A program made the translations under genes and the position numbers. A stretch of 34,538 nucleotides of DNA from Deltaproteobacteria bacterium. Its GTDB lineage: Bacteria > Desulfobacterota > Desulfuromonadia > Geobacterales > Geobacteraceae. Numbering within the stretch: position 1 is the stretch's first letter; every line of letters begins with the position of its first letter. The stretch is taken from the NCBI GenBank assembly GCA_021848385.1, contig JAJZUQ010000034.1:1-34538 (forward strand), given 5' to 3'. The notes beneath the pieces were generated by a model, which saw only the letters and a list, made by a program, of their open reading frames with translations, did not search any database and was not told where the DNA came from. Of the stretch, positions 27,676 to 34,538 are shown in pieces.

Positions 27676-28617
27676 ATGCGTGTGCTCGTTACCGGCGGTG
27701 CCGGTTTTATCGGTTCTCATCTCTGTGAACGGCTTGTTCTGGATGGTCATGACGTCCTTTGCCTCGATAATTTCTTCACCGGCTCCAAGCGCAATATTGC
27801 CCATCTCCTGGGGGAATCGCGTTTCGAACTGATTCGTCACGACATCACCCAGCCGATCCTGCTGGAGGTGGACCGGATCTACAATCTGGCCTGCCCGGCT
27901 TCGCCGATCCACTACCAGTACAACCCGGTGAAAACCATCAAGACGAGCGTCCTCGGCGTCATCCACATGCTTGGGCTGGCAAAGCGGGTCAGGGCGAGAA
28001 TACTCCAGGCTTCCACCTCCGAAGTCTACGGAGATCCCCAGGTCCACCCCCAGACTGAGGAATACTGGGGGAATGTCAATCCCATCGGGCTGAGGAGTTG
28101 CTACGACGAGGGGAAGAGGGTGGCGGAGACTCTGATGATGGACTATCACCGTCAAAACGGAGTGGACGTCCGCATCATCCGCATTTTCAATACCTACGGA
28201 CCGCGCATGGCACTCAACGATGGGCGTGTCGTGTCCAATTTCATCGTCCAGGCCCTCAGGGGTGAGGATCTTACGGTCTATGGCAAGGGTGAGCAGACCC
28301 GATCCTTCTGTTTTGTCACCGATCTTGTGGAAGGGATGACACGAATGATGGAATGCGAGGGATTCGCTGGTCCGGTCAACCTGGGGAATCCTGCCGAGAC
28401 CACCATCCTGGAGTTTGCCGAACGGATTATCAGTCTGACCGGTTCCCGGTCAAAGATCGTCTTTAGACCCCTCCCTGCCGATGACCCCCAGCAACGCCAG
28501 CCCGACATCAGTCTGGCCGGCACCCGGCTCGGCTGGAGCCCGACGGTTGACGTGGAGACAGGGCTGATGCAGACGATCGACTATTTTGCCACACTCATGA
28601 AAGGAGCAGCGTCCTGA
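27676..28617 (+). CDS. uxs: UDP-glucuronate decarboxylase (UDP-xylose synthase)
   Basis: An extended SDR of 313 residues that converts UDP-glucuronate to UDP-xylose. NAD-binding [14 protein letters not shown], the UXS-specific [19 protein letters not shown], and the catalytic Tyr143/Lys147 in RSCYDEGKR with Ser-Glu in [10 protein letters not shown] are intact. [10 protein letters not shown] and the C-terminal [14 protein letters not shown] also fit the decarboxylase subgroup rather than epimerases. It lies 2 nt after ugd. UDP-xylose probably feeds lipopolysaccharide or exopolysaccharide, but no glycosyltransferase is near. Confidence 0.93.
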   Translation: MRVLVTGGAGFIGSHLCERLVLDGHDVLCLDNFFTGSKRNIAHLLGESRFELIRHDITQPILLEVDRIYNLACPASPIHYQYNPVKTIKTSVLGVIHMLGLAKRVRARILQASTSEVYGDPQVHPQTEEYWGNVNPIGLRSCYDEGKRVAETLMMDYHRQNGVDVRIIRIFNTYGPRMALNDGRVVSNFIVQALRGEDLTVYGKGEQTRSFCFVTDLVEGMTRMMECEGFAGPVNLGNPAETTILEFAERIISLTGSRSKIVFRPLPADDPQQRQPDISLAGTRLGWSPTVDVETGLMQTIDYFATLMKGAAS

Positions 28618-28628
28618 GCAGGGTTCAC

Positions 28629-28982
28629 TTGAGCAAGCGGATGTATTTCATCCCGGCCGGTGTCATCCTCTTCATCCTTTTTTTCACCGTGTTCGGCGAA
28701 CGCGGCCTGTTGCGCATCTATCATCTTTCCAAGGACAAACAGGAGATGGAGAAGCGGGTGACGGAACTGAAGGCCGACAACGACCGCCTCCGGCGCGAGG
28801 TTGAGGCGCTGAAATCGGATAGACGATATCTGGAAAGCATCGCTCGCCGCGACTTCGGTCTTGTCCGCCCTAATGAAATTATCTACCAGTTTCCGACCCA
28901 GGAGAAAACCGATCCAGGCAAAGCCGCCCTACCGGCAACCAGCGCCACCCCGTCGACTGCACCACCGGCAATAAAGCGTTAA
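28629..28982 (+). CDS. FtsB/DivIC-type septum formation initiator
   Basis: The protein has about 117 residues. A short cytoplasmic start, one TM helix (FIPAGVILFILFFTVFG), and a leucine-zipper coiled coil (KDKQEMEKRVTELKADNDRL) are followed by YLESIARRDFGLVRPNEIIYQF, the FtsB/DivIC signature. A Pro/Ala/Thr tail ends it. It should link FtsL and FtsQ in the divisome. The start is TTG at 28629 with CAGGG upstream, or ATG at 28641 without one. It lies 11 nt after uxs, so probably on the same transcript. The stop codon touches an inverted repeat. Confidence 0.87.
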   Translation: MSKRMYFIPAGVILFILFFTVFGERGLLRIYHLSKDKQEMEKRVTELKADNDRLRREVEALKSDRRYLESIARRDFGLVRPNEIIYQFPTQEKTDPGKAALPATSATPSTAPPAIKR

Positions 28983-29152
28983 CCACAGAGGACACGATGG
29001 CGAAAGCACTGTCATGCCAGTGCTTCTGTGGACCCGCATCTGTACAGTAGTGTAGTGTTTTGCGTCTGCCCAATCATTATATTTAATTACCAGTCCTGTA
29101 TGAAAACGGCTGGATTTTGCCTTTCTCTGCGCACCTCTGTGTCCTCTGTGGT
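28982..29152. repeat. Intergenic element bounded by a 14-bp inverted repeat
   Basis: ACCACAGAGGACAC at 28982-28995 is repeated perfectly in inverse at 29139-29152. Inside is a second hairpin, AAGCACTG-TCATGC-CAGTGCTT (29004-29025). The right end reads CTCTGCGCACCTCTGTGTCC, a motif I associate with repeats scattered in environmental genomes. Between them the sequence is more AT-rich and codes for nothing clear. Confidence 0.65.
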
Positions 29153-29206
29153 GAAAGCTTTTGTGAAGTTTCCAACGATATGTAGACACGTGCGAAATGG
29201 TGAATT

Positions 29207-29368
29207 ATGAGCGATAAACGACAATTCTGTGTGGTATGCGCCTGGCGGGAGAACTGTGCCAAGAAGTTCTGCGTTCCCGACGGTGGGGCTCGATGCCCCG
29301 ATTTCACCCGCGACATTTCCATCAAGGTGGAGAGCGATACGACAGATCAGATGAAGCAGGAGGAGTAA
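29207..29368 (+). CDS. 53-aa cysteine-rich protein upstream of argS
   Basis: ATG at 29207, TAA at 29366-29368. The product starts [20 protein letters not shown] and continues [13 protein letters not shown], then an acidic tail. Five cysteines in a C-x2-C-x5-C-x4-C-x7-C pattern suggest a bound metal or iron-sulfur cluster. The stop overlaps the argS ATG by one base (TAATG), and the gene's last codons contain the argS ribosome site (CAGGAGGAG), so the two are translationally linked. There is no strong ribosome site for this ATG (GTGAATT only). No family recognised. Coupling to argS and the ordered cysteine pattern argue for a real gene. Confidence 0.68.
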   Translation: MSDKRQFCVVCAWRENCAKKFCVPDGGARCPDFTRDISIKVESDTTDQMKQEE

Positions 29369-31050
29369 TGCGAAACGTAGTACGCGACCTGGTCAGGAAG
29401 GTTCTGGAGGAGTGCGTTGCAGACGGTACGCTCCAGTCCGGTCATCTGCCGGCGATAGTCATCGAGACCCCTGCCCATGCCGAGCATGGAGATTTTGCCA
29501 CCAATGTGGCGATGCAACTGGCAAAGGGGGAGCGGAAAGCTCCGCGAGTTGTTGCGGAGGTCCTCGTGCCACGTCTTGCGTCAGCTGACATAATTGAACG
29601 GGTCGAGATCGCCGGTCCCGGTTTTATTAATATCCATCTCAAGGGGGATGCCTGGCGACGGACTCTTTTGTCTCTTGCCGCCGCCGGTGCCGACTACGGG
29701 AAGAGCCGGAGCGGTGCAGGGAAAAAGGCCCAGGTGGAATTCGTCAGCGCCAATCCGACCGGACCGCTCCATATCGGTCATGGCCGGGGTGCGGCCATCG
29801 GCGATACCCTCTGCCGGTTGCTTGCCGCAACCGGGTGGGATGTGACACGCGAGTTCTATTATAACGACGCAGGGCAACAGATCAGCAACCTCGCCCTTTC
29901 GGTGCAGGCCCGCTGTCTCGGTATCGAGTCGGACGACCCGCGATGGCCCGCCGACGGCTATCAGGGAGAGTATATCCGGGATGTGGCCCGTTCCTATCTG
30001 GCACGGGAAACGGTGAATGCCGACGACCAGCATGTCACGGCCGATGGCGATCCCCAGAACCTGGACGCCATCCGACGTTTTGCTGTTGCCTGTCTGCGGC
30101 GGGAGCAGGATCAGGACCTCACGGCTTTTGACGTCCATTTCGATGTCTATTCTCTGGAGTCCGAACTCTACTCCACCGGGAAGGTCGAGGGGGTAGTGCA
30201 ACGACTTGTCGACAAGGGTCACACCTACGAGCAGGACGGCGCACTCTGGCTCCGCACCACCGATTTCGGCGATGACAAGGACCGGGTGATGCGCAAGGCC
30301 GACGGCGGCTATACCTATTTTGTTCCCGATGTCGCCTACCATCTGGCAAAGTGGGAACGTGGGTTCGGGCGGGTCATCAACGAGCAGGGGGCCGATCATC
30401 ACAGCACCATCACCCGGGTGCGGGCCGGCCTCCAGGCGCTGGACGCTGGGATTCCCCAGGGTTGGCCCGAGTACGTGCTCCACCAGATGGTGACGGTCAT
30501 GCGGGGGGGGGAGGAGGTCAAGATCTCCAAGCGGGCTGGCAGTTACGTCACTCTGCGCGACCTCATCGACGAAGTGGGGCGCGACGCCACCCGCTATTTC
30601 TTTGTCATGCGCAAACCCGATTCCCAACTGGTTTTCGATATCGATCTGGCTAAGCAGCAGACCCTCGACAACCCGGTCTACTACGTCCAGTATGCCCATG
30701 CACGCATCTGCAGCATATTCGAGAATGCAGCAGAGAAAGGGTATGAATTGCCGGCAGCTGACAAGGTCGATCTAGGCCGCCTCTCCACGCCTGATGATAT
30801 GGCGATCATCAGACTTCTCGACCAGTTCCCGGAAACGGTTGAGGGGAGCGCTCAGAATTTCGAACCTCACCGCATAACATACTATCTCCAGGAACTGGCT
30901 GGCCAGTTCCATACGTTCTACAACAAGAACCGGGTAGTCACTGAAGACCGTGAGTTGACCATCGCCCGTCTGTTCCTTCTCCACTGTGTCAGGCAAACAC
31001 TTCGTAATGCACTTGCCATCCTTGGCATATCCGCTCCGGAAAAAATGTAG
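29368..31050 (+). CDS. argS: Arginyl-tRNA synthetase
   Basis: A class I aminoacyl-tRNA synthetase of 560 residues from the ATG at 29368, which has AGGAGGAG just upstream inside the preceding small gene. An N-terminal ArgRS additional domain ([25 protein letters not shown]) recognises the tRNA elbow. The HIGH motif is at 135-138 ([15 protein letters not shown]) after EFVSANPT. The KMSKS-equivalent KISKR is at 385-389 (followed by [12 protein letters not shown]). The DALR anticodon-binding domain has [20 protein letters not shown] and [14 protein letters not shown]. It charges arginine to tRNA-Arg. The SPOR gene follows after 15 nt. Confidence 0.97.
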   Translation: MRNVVRDLVRKVLEECVADGTLQSGHLPAIVIETPAHAEHGDFATNVAMQLAKGERKAPRVVAEVLVPRLASADIIERVEIAGPGFINIHLKGDAWRRTLLSLAAAGADYGKSRSGAGKKAQVEFVSANPTGPLHIGHGRGAAIGDTLCRLLAATGWDVTREFYYNDAGQQISNLALSVQARCLGIESDDPRWPADGYQGEYIRDVARSYLARETVNADDQHVTADGDPQNLDAIRRFAVACLRREQDQDLTAFDVHFDVYSLESELYSTGKVEGVVQRLVDKGHTYEQDGALWLRTTDFGDDKDRVMRKADGGYTYFVPDVAYHLAKWERGFGRVINEQGADHHSTITRVRAGLQALDAGIPQGWPEYVLHQMVTVMRGGEEVKISKRAGSYVTLRDLIDEVGRDATRYFFVMRKPDSQLVFDIDLAKQQTLDNPVYYVQYAHARICSIFENAAEKGYELPAADKVDLGRLSTPDDMAIIRLLDQFPETVEGSAQNFEPHRITYYLQELAGQFHTFYNKNRVVTEDRELTIARLFLLHCVRQTLRNALAILGISAPEKM

Positions 31051-31065
31051 GCAGGCGGCCGTCTT

Positions 31066-31857
31066 ATGGTTATGGATTACAGGGAACGCAAACCAGTCAG
31101 CAAAAACCGGCCACGCAAGCAGCCGCTCGGTGTTTTCGTCGTTGTTGTTGTCATTGCTGTTTCGATCTCTTATGCAGCTGGAGTTGCAACCGGCTGGCTG
31201 GTGTTCAGGCCGACAAAGTCCCAGCTTGCAGCAGCCCAGCAGCAAAGCGGAACGTCAGGTCAGCCGGGTCAGGCGTCTCCTGCTGCCGGCCAACCCCAGA
31301 ATCCTGAAGCGCAAAGTACGGGAGAGCCGCCACTGACCTTTTACGAGACCCTTCCGAAAGGGAGCAGGGCCGTTATCGGAAGCGGGCTCAATCCCTCCAG
31401 TAATGCTCCGGCCTTCACGACACATCCGGCCACACCCCCTCAGGCAACTCAAGGAGTTCAAACACTTCAGACGGCCGTTCCGCAACCGGCCCCACCAGTT
31501 CAGCCCGCCGTTAAAGTACCGGTGGTTGCAAAGCCCCTGGAAGGCAAAGAAAAAGCTGACCAGCCCAAACCGGCGGCAAAGTCAAAAGCTGCAACTCTTT
31601 CCCCCGTGGTTCCCGTTAAAGCTTCCTCTTCCAGGGGTACCTTCTCGGTACAGGTCGCTTCCCAAAAGGATCGGAAGGAAGCAGAGTCGTTACGCGATCG
31701 CCTGGTCGCACGGGGAATGGCGGCATACATTGTCGAGTCACATCTTCCTGATAAGGGTGTATGGTACCGGGTTCGTGTCGGGCGTGGTCTTGAGCAGGGG
31801 GCAGCCAACGAAATGGCTATCAAGGCGGGTAAAGGAGCCATAATAGTTCCGGAGTGA
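31066..31857 (+). CDS. SPOR-domain inner-membrane protein
   Basis: The protein has 263 residues. A basic cytoplasmic start (DYRERKPVSKNRPRKQPLG) precedes one TM helix (VFVVVVVIAVSISYAAGVATGWLVF). A long Pro/Ala/Gln-rich periplasmic linker follows. The C-terminal 75 residues are a SPOR domain: FSVQVASQKDRKEAESLRDR, ARGMAAYIVES and GVWYRVRVGR. SPOR domains bind denuded peptidoglycan at the division septum. The layout is like FtsN/DedD, so a cell-division role is likely. It lies 15 nt after argS and is probably co-transcribed. Two ATG codons (31066, 31072) are possible. Confidence 0.9.
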   Translation: MVMDYRERKPVSKNRPRKQPLGVFVVVVVIAVSISYAAGVATGWLVFRPTKSQLAAAQQQSGTSGQPGQASPAAGQPQNPEAQSTGEPPLTFYETLPKGSRAVIGSGLNPSSNAPAFTTHPATPPQATQGVQTLQTAVPQPAPPVQPAVKVPVVAKPLEGKEKADQPKPAAKSKAATLSPVVPVKASSSRGTFSVQVASQKDRKEAESLRDRLVARGMAAYIVESHLPDKGVWYRVRVGRGLEQGAANEMAIKAGKGAIIVPE

Positions 31858-31918
31858 CACTGGTTGGCTCACACCAGAACAAGGCGTGCAAAAAAAACAA
31901 ATAGTCGATTCTTTTTGG

Positions 31919-31948
31919 TTGACAGAGTCCGGAGCTGCATGGTATAAA
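31919..31948 (+). promoter_or_regulatory. Promoter of tRNA-fMet
   Basis: A perfect TTGACA (31919-31924) is followed after 18 bp by TATAAA (31943-31948). Transcription would start about 8 nt before the tRNA. This is the strongest sigma-70-type promoter in the window, as expected for a stable RNA. Confidence 0.85.
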
Positions 31949-31963
31949 TCGTACTTCAATTGA

Positions 31964-32040
<77 letters not shown>

Positions 32041-32048
32041 ATACTACC

Positions 32049-32083
32049 AAGGGGTTAGCTAGAAATAGCTAACCCCTTTTCTT
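32049..32083 (+). terminator. Terminator after tRNA-fMet
   Basis: AAGGGGTTAGCT (32049-32060) pairs perfectly with AGCTAACCCCTT (32067-32078) around AGAAAT, followed by TTCTTTT. It ends the tRNA transcript. Confidence 0.9.
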
Positions 32084-32277
32084 TTACCTGACGCAGATGT
32101 TGACGCAGGTGAATGATCTATGCTCTCTCAGTACATATGCTACACCATACCACTAGTCTCAAAGTCACCTGACTAGGGCAAGTCCTAGTACTCTTCCTGC
32201 TGATATAATATCCCTTCTGTGGCTACTATTAGGTATATGCTCCTATTTTCCATACCAAACACCCTGAAACTACAGAA
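32084..32277. other. Non-coding AT-rich junction after the tRNA
   Basis: No gene found. TGACGCAG occurs twice (32090-32097 and 32101-32108) within a longer ACCTG...CAGGT inverted arrangement. A hairpin ACTAGG-GCAAGT-CCTAGT lies at 32172-32189. Both could be remnants of an attachment or regulatory region, but nothing identifies them. The base composition drops visibly compared with the sequence before the tRNA. Confidence 0.4.
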
Positions 32278-32315
32278 CAATTGTTAACTTTTAGTGTTCA
32301 TTAGGTTAACAATTG
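32278..32315. promoter_or_regulatory. Perfect 11-bp inverted repeat before the HU-like gene
   Basis: CAATTGTTAAC (32278-32288) and GTTAACAATTG (32305-32315) are exact inverse copies separated by 16 nt. As DNA this could be an operator for a dimer pair; as RNA, a hairpin. It encloses the GTG at 32294, the only conventional in-frame start upstream of the HU-like domain. Confidence 0.6.
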
Positions 32316-32683
32316 AAATACATATTCTATGTTTCAACCACACCTGTACCAATAAAGCTGAACTGGTAGCCAAGATGGCAGAAGGTGCTGGGATCACAAA
32401 AGTTCAAGCAGAAAAGGCTCTAGCAACCTTTACGTGCGCAGTCTCATGTGCAGTACGTGAGAAAGACAAGGTAACACTTGTAGGTTTCGGTACGTTCAGC
32501 GCACACAAAAGATCTGCACGCAATGGTCGCAATCCACAGACTGGCAAGCCTATGAAGATTGCAGCAAAGACTGTTGGAAAGTTTACCCCTGGCAAGGATC
32601 TCAAGGATCTAAGCACAGTACCTTCCTGTAAGCTCAAGAAAGCTAAGAAGAAACCCGTAGCAAAACCAGCTAAGAAAAAATAA
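32294..32683 (+). CDS. HU-like DNA-binding protein with lysine-rich tail; start doubtful
   Basis: Residues from NKAELVAKMAEGAGITKVQA through DKVTLVGFGTFSAHKRSARN, GRNPQTGKPMKIAA and KTVGKFTPGKDLKDL make a full HU/IHF domain, with the DNA-binding arm intact. A Lys/Ala/Pro tail (KLKKAKKKPVAKPAKKK) resembles histone H1-like extensions. HU proteins normally begin MNKAEL or MTKAEL, but here the codon before AAT-AAA-GCT is ACC. The nearest in-frame start is GTG at 32294, giving about 20 unusual residues with extra cysteines and lying inside an inverted repeat. The next in-frame ATG (in VAKMAEG) would cut helix 1. So either a non-standard start is used or the start was lost. It differs from the GC-rich housekeeping genes in composition. 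Confidence 0.7.
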   Translation: MFIRLTIEIHILCFNHTCTNKAELVAKMAEGAGITKVQAEKALATFTCAVSCAVREKDKVTLVGFGTFSAHKRSARNGRNPQTGKPMKIAAKTVGKFTPGKDLKDLSTVPSCKLKKAKKKPVAKPAKKK

Positions 32684-32714
32684 CAAATTCAAAGCTATTA
32701 TGAATATGTCTTTT

Positions 32715-32740
32715 GGCCCCATATGCTGGGGCCTTTTTTT
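32715..32740 (+). terminator. Terminator after the HU-like gene
   Basis: GGCCCCA (32715-32721) pairs with TGGGGCC (32727-32733) around TATGC, followed by seven T. A textbook rho-independent terminator, and a sign that the gene before it is or was expressed. Confidence 0.92.
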
Positions 32741-33148
32741 ATGCGGATAAGGCGTAACGCTTGGTTCATCCTGAATCGCCAGCATGGAGATCAGTGCATA
32801 TAAAGAATTTAGAAGTGTTTAGAATAAAGTGTAAGCACTCGCTAACTGACGTAGCGATATTGCGATATAGCGATAATACATAATTGTTTAGAAATTTACA
32901 GAAAAACAGGAGATAACTGGGAGATATTTTTATGCTTATAATATAGCTGCTTACGTCTTTGGAGATAATGTCGATGATGTTATGGCACATTTAATGCTGA
33001 AAATTGGCAAATTGAAATTAGCAGGTTTAAATCGTCACCGAAAAGGTAAATCACCAGTAACTGTGGGGCACAAAGCTACCATTCTATAGTTCTTGATGTC
33101 CTTCGATTTAGCTAAGAAAAGCCAAATAATCTTATTTAGGAGGGTGAA
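32741..33148. other. About 400 bp without a convincing gene
   Basis: AT-rich sequence. It contains three tandem 8-bp units (AGCGATAT, TGCGATAT, AGCGATAA) at 32853-32876. It also holds a plus-strand open stretch without a normal start (32892-33089), listed separately. The last 20 bp include the ribosome site of the next gene. Short reverse-strand frames here look accidental. Confidence 0.5.
32892..33089 (+). pseudogene. Possible gene remnant, start missing
   Basis: A 65-codon frame between two stop codons encodes GRYFYAYNIAAYVFGDNVDD and, further on, LNRHRKGKSPVTVGHKATIL. It reads more like protein than chance sequence, but the first ATG is at codon 31 and there is no ribosome site. It may be the decayed end of a phage or island gene. 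No family recognised. Confidence 0.22.
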
Positions 33149-33505
33149 ATGACAAGTAAATTGTTGCTTAAAAGGGTTACACGTATTTTTGTACTAATGT
33201 TTATCTTTGTAGCAATAATCCCGTCTGCTGTATTTGCTAGCGATATTACGAAGATAATGTGTAGTTATCTTAAAAATATTGGTGGTTATGAAATTAAAGA
33301 AACAAAAACATATACAGTAGATTACGGAGAAAGTATGGTAAATGGCAAAGAGTCCCAAATTGATGATACATACATATCGTTTTGGGATACAGCAGATGCT
33401 CATGCTACTATAAATAGAGTAACAGGTGAATATATTACAAAATCAGAAAAAACAGGTAGGATAGTATCTGTTGGCAATTGTGTTGCTGCAAAAGCAAAAT
33501 TTTGA
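33149..33505 (+). CDS. Short secreted protein (118 aa), unknown
   Basis: AGGAGGGTGAA lies just before the ATG. The N-terminus has two or three basic residues, then a signal peptide (VTRIFVLMFIFVAIIPSAVFA) with cleavage after AFA. The mature part is about 85 residues with two cysteines that could form a disulfide, and repeated Thr/Tyr beta-strand patterns (IKETKTYTVDYGES, DTYISFWDTAD). No known family. Codons are AT-rich, unlike the genes before the tRNA. Confidence 0.7.
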   Translation: MTSKLLLKRVTRIFVLMFIFVAIIPSAVFASDITKIMCSYLKNIGGYEIKETKTYTVDYGESMVNGKESQIDDTYISFWDTADAHATINRVTGEYITKSEKTGRIVSVGNCVAAKAKF

Positions 33506-33552
33506 TCAGGCCAATCATTTATATAGGAGACCATACAACAACCCTACTCGAA

Positions 33553-33969
33553 ATGACAGCAGAGATCGTAAAAGCCCATGCGGGTTTTACACAACTCTCT
33601 ACCGATCAAATTCTAGAAGAGCTTCAAAACGTACATTCAGCACTTCAAGCTTTAGAGACAGGTAAACCTGTAGAGGAAGAAAAACCTGCATTTACCGTGA
33701 AGCAAGCATTCAAGAAGGATGAAGTTATCTGCATGGTATGTGGTAAAGGGGGAATGAAGACCCTCAAGAGGCACTTGACACAAGCACATTATATGAAGCC
33801 AGGACAATATAGGAAGCAGTTCGGTATCCCTAGCAGCCAGAGTCTTGCAGCTAAGAGCTATTCTGAAGCACGTAGAAAGATGGCAGAGGAAAGAGGTCTT
33901 GGAGATGTGTTAGCTAAGGCAAGAGCAAAGAGGGCAGCTAGTATGAGGGCTAAGAAGCCAACTCCTTAA
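33553..33969 (+). CDS. Ros/MucR-type zinc-finger transcriptional regulator
   Basis: The protein has about 138 residues from the ATG at 33553, which restores the family's usual N-terminus (MTAEIVKAHAGF). Longer in-frame starts run back into the preceding gene. No clear ribosome site is visible. The central finger is C-MV-C-GKGGMKTLKR-H-LTQA-H, followed by YMKPGQYRKQFGIPSSQSLA and a basic tail (AKARAKRAASMRAKKPTP), as in Ros/MucR proteins. These bind AT-rich DNA and regulate surface polysaccharide or silence acquired DNA in alphaproteobacteria; related genes also occur in Geobacter-like bacteria. Its position inside an AT-rich segment fits a local regulator, but the targets are unknown. Confidence 0.85.
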   Translation: MTAEIVKAHAGFTQLSTDQILEELQNVHSALQALETGKPVEEEKPAFTVKQAFKKDEVICMVCGKGGMKTLKRHLTQAHYMKPGQYRKQFGIPSSQSLAAKSYSEARRKMAEERGLGDVLAKARAKRAASMRAKKPTP

Positions 33970-33990
33970 AGTTAAGGTAGCTAAGGTGGA

Positions 33991-34030
33991 AAAGTAGGAG
34001 GACCTACTTTAAACCTGTCTACTTGACAGG
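33991..34030 (+). promoter_or_regulatory. Two adjacent perfect hairpins upstream of the last gene
   Basis: AAAGTAGG-AGGA-CCTACTTT (33991-34010) has an 8-bp stem. CCTGTC-TACTT-GACAGG (34014-34030) has a 6-bp stem and follows after 3 nt. Neither has a T-run, so a simple terminator is unlikely. They lie 22-103 nt after the MucR-type stop and 51 nt before the next start, and may be an operator pair or a structured leader. Confidence 0.5.
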
Positions 34031-34081
34031 GAAGTTTACGCATTTAGCTGTTAAAAAATATCGCTTTTAAAGGAGAAGAAT

Positions 34082-34513
34082 ATGAAATTAGTAATATATG
34101 TTATTTTAGTATTAAACCTAATATGTATTCCCACGGCAGCTTTTGCAAAAGACATTACAATAAGTGCACCAGGCCTAACCCGAAAAGAAATAATTGAACC
34201 ACTTAAGACCTATATAAAAAAGAATTATAACAACTTTCTTATAGGTAGCACAGTTAGATATGTTGATTATGTGCAAAAAGATAAATACGACATTGTTATT
34301 CTAGTTAGCTTAATAGGTAAAGCAAAAAAAATTGGAGATCCGGCATACAAAATTACTGACTTTTATTATGTTATATTGCAACTGGATAATGACAACAGCA
34401 CTGATTTTAACCAGAGGCTTGTAGCATACAATGCCGGAAAATTTACCAATTATGATGATGTTGCTAAGACTATAGTTTTATCAATGTACAACAATTTAAT
34501 TCTTAAAGAGTGA
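34082..34513 (+). CDS. Secreted protein (143 aa), unknown
   Basis: AAAGGAGAAGAAT precedes the ATG. The signal peptide MKLVIYVILVLNLICIPTAA ends in AFA before KDITIS. The mature part is about 120 residues of mixed alpha/beta character (KEIIEPLKTYIKKNYNNF, YDIVILVSLIGKAKKIGDPA, DFYYVILQLDND) with no cysteines. No family recognised. Like the 118-aa protein at 33149, it is small, exported and AT-rich, with AFA followed by Ser/Lys-Asp-Ile-Thr at the cleavage site. That similarity may be chance or common origin. Confidence 0.75.
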   Translation: MKLVIYVILVLNLICIPTAAFAKDITISAPGLTRKEIIEPLKTYIKKNYNNFLIGSTVRYVDYVQKDKYDIVILVSLIGKAKKIGDPAYKITDFYYVILQLDNDNSTDFNQRLVAYNAGKFTNYDDVAKTIVLSMYNNLILKE

Positions 34514-34538
34514 ATGATGTATTATTTTATTAATGATA

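Noticed and set aside
32766-32990. 74-codon reverse-strand open frame in the island
   Set aside because: No ribosome site, a low-complexity Ile/Ser/Phe-rich product, and AT-rich sequence readily gives such frames.

Overview
The window looks like chromosome from a Geobacter-type bacterium (Desulfuromonadales/Geobacterales). The evidence is gene content and protein resemblance: a sigma-54-type glnB-glnA unit, a class II (B12-dependent) ribonucleotide reductase, a GAF-GGDEF protein, a PIN-PhoH ATPase, RND efflux genes, and several kinds of structured intergenic repeats. The assignment rests on recognition, not on a search. The first 32 kb is compact and GC-rich. The last 2.5 kb, after a tRNA gene, is AT-rich and gene-poor and looks like the edge of a genomic island.

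Layout. 1-2.2 kb: tail of an upstream gene, then glnB (PII) and glnA (glutamine synthetase) behind a -24/-12 promoter. 2.3-4.6 kb: a 182-bp hairpin repeat, then two minus-strand envelope genes (a glycine-zipper lipoprotein and a DUF3300 protein). 4.75-15.9 kb: a complete efflux module, baeS-baeR-mdtA-mdtB-mdtC-outer membrane factor, mostly joined by 4-nt start/stop overlaps. It lies behind a promoter preceded by three direct repeats spaced 11 bp, which look like an OmpR-family operator. The natural reading is that BaeSR senses envelope stress and activates its own operon. A 56-aa zinc-ribbon gene and a bidirectional terminator close this block.

16.3-18.6 kb: nrdJ on the minus strand, with two NrdR-box-like palindromes over its promoter. 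18.8-21.3 kb: a GAF-GGDEF diguanylate cyclase, a second copy of the 182-bp hairpin repeat, and a secreted beta-helix protein. 21.3-24.1 kb: cysteine desulfurase-family enzyme, small lipoprotein, PIN-PhoH ATPase. 24.1-24.4 kb: a second, different structured repeat, a terminator and a 7-bp tandem repeat. 24.4-31.9 kb: tsaD, rsmA, ugd, uxs, an ftsB-like gene, a 53-aa cysteine-rich gene, argS and a SPOR-domain protein, covering translation, sugar-nucleotide supply and cell division.

31.9-34.5 kb: initiator tRNA-fMet with a strong promoter and terminator. After it come an HU-like gene with a doubtful start, a terminator, about 400 bp without a convincing gene, two short secreted proteins and a Ros/MucR-type zinc-finger regulator. 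No integrase lies inside the window.

The most unusual features are the two near-identical 182-bp palindromic elements placed about 10 bp from stop codons, a palindromic repeat translated into the C-terminus of MdtB at the mdtB/mdtC overlap, the candidate BaeR and NrdR operators, and the tRNA-flanked AT-rich segment. I found no CRISPR array, transposase or clearly new multi-gene defence system.
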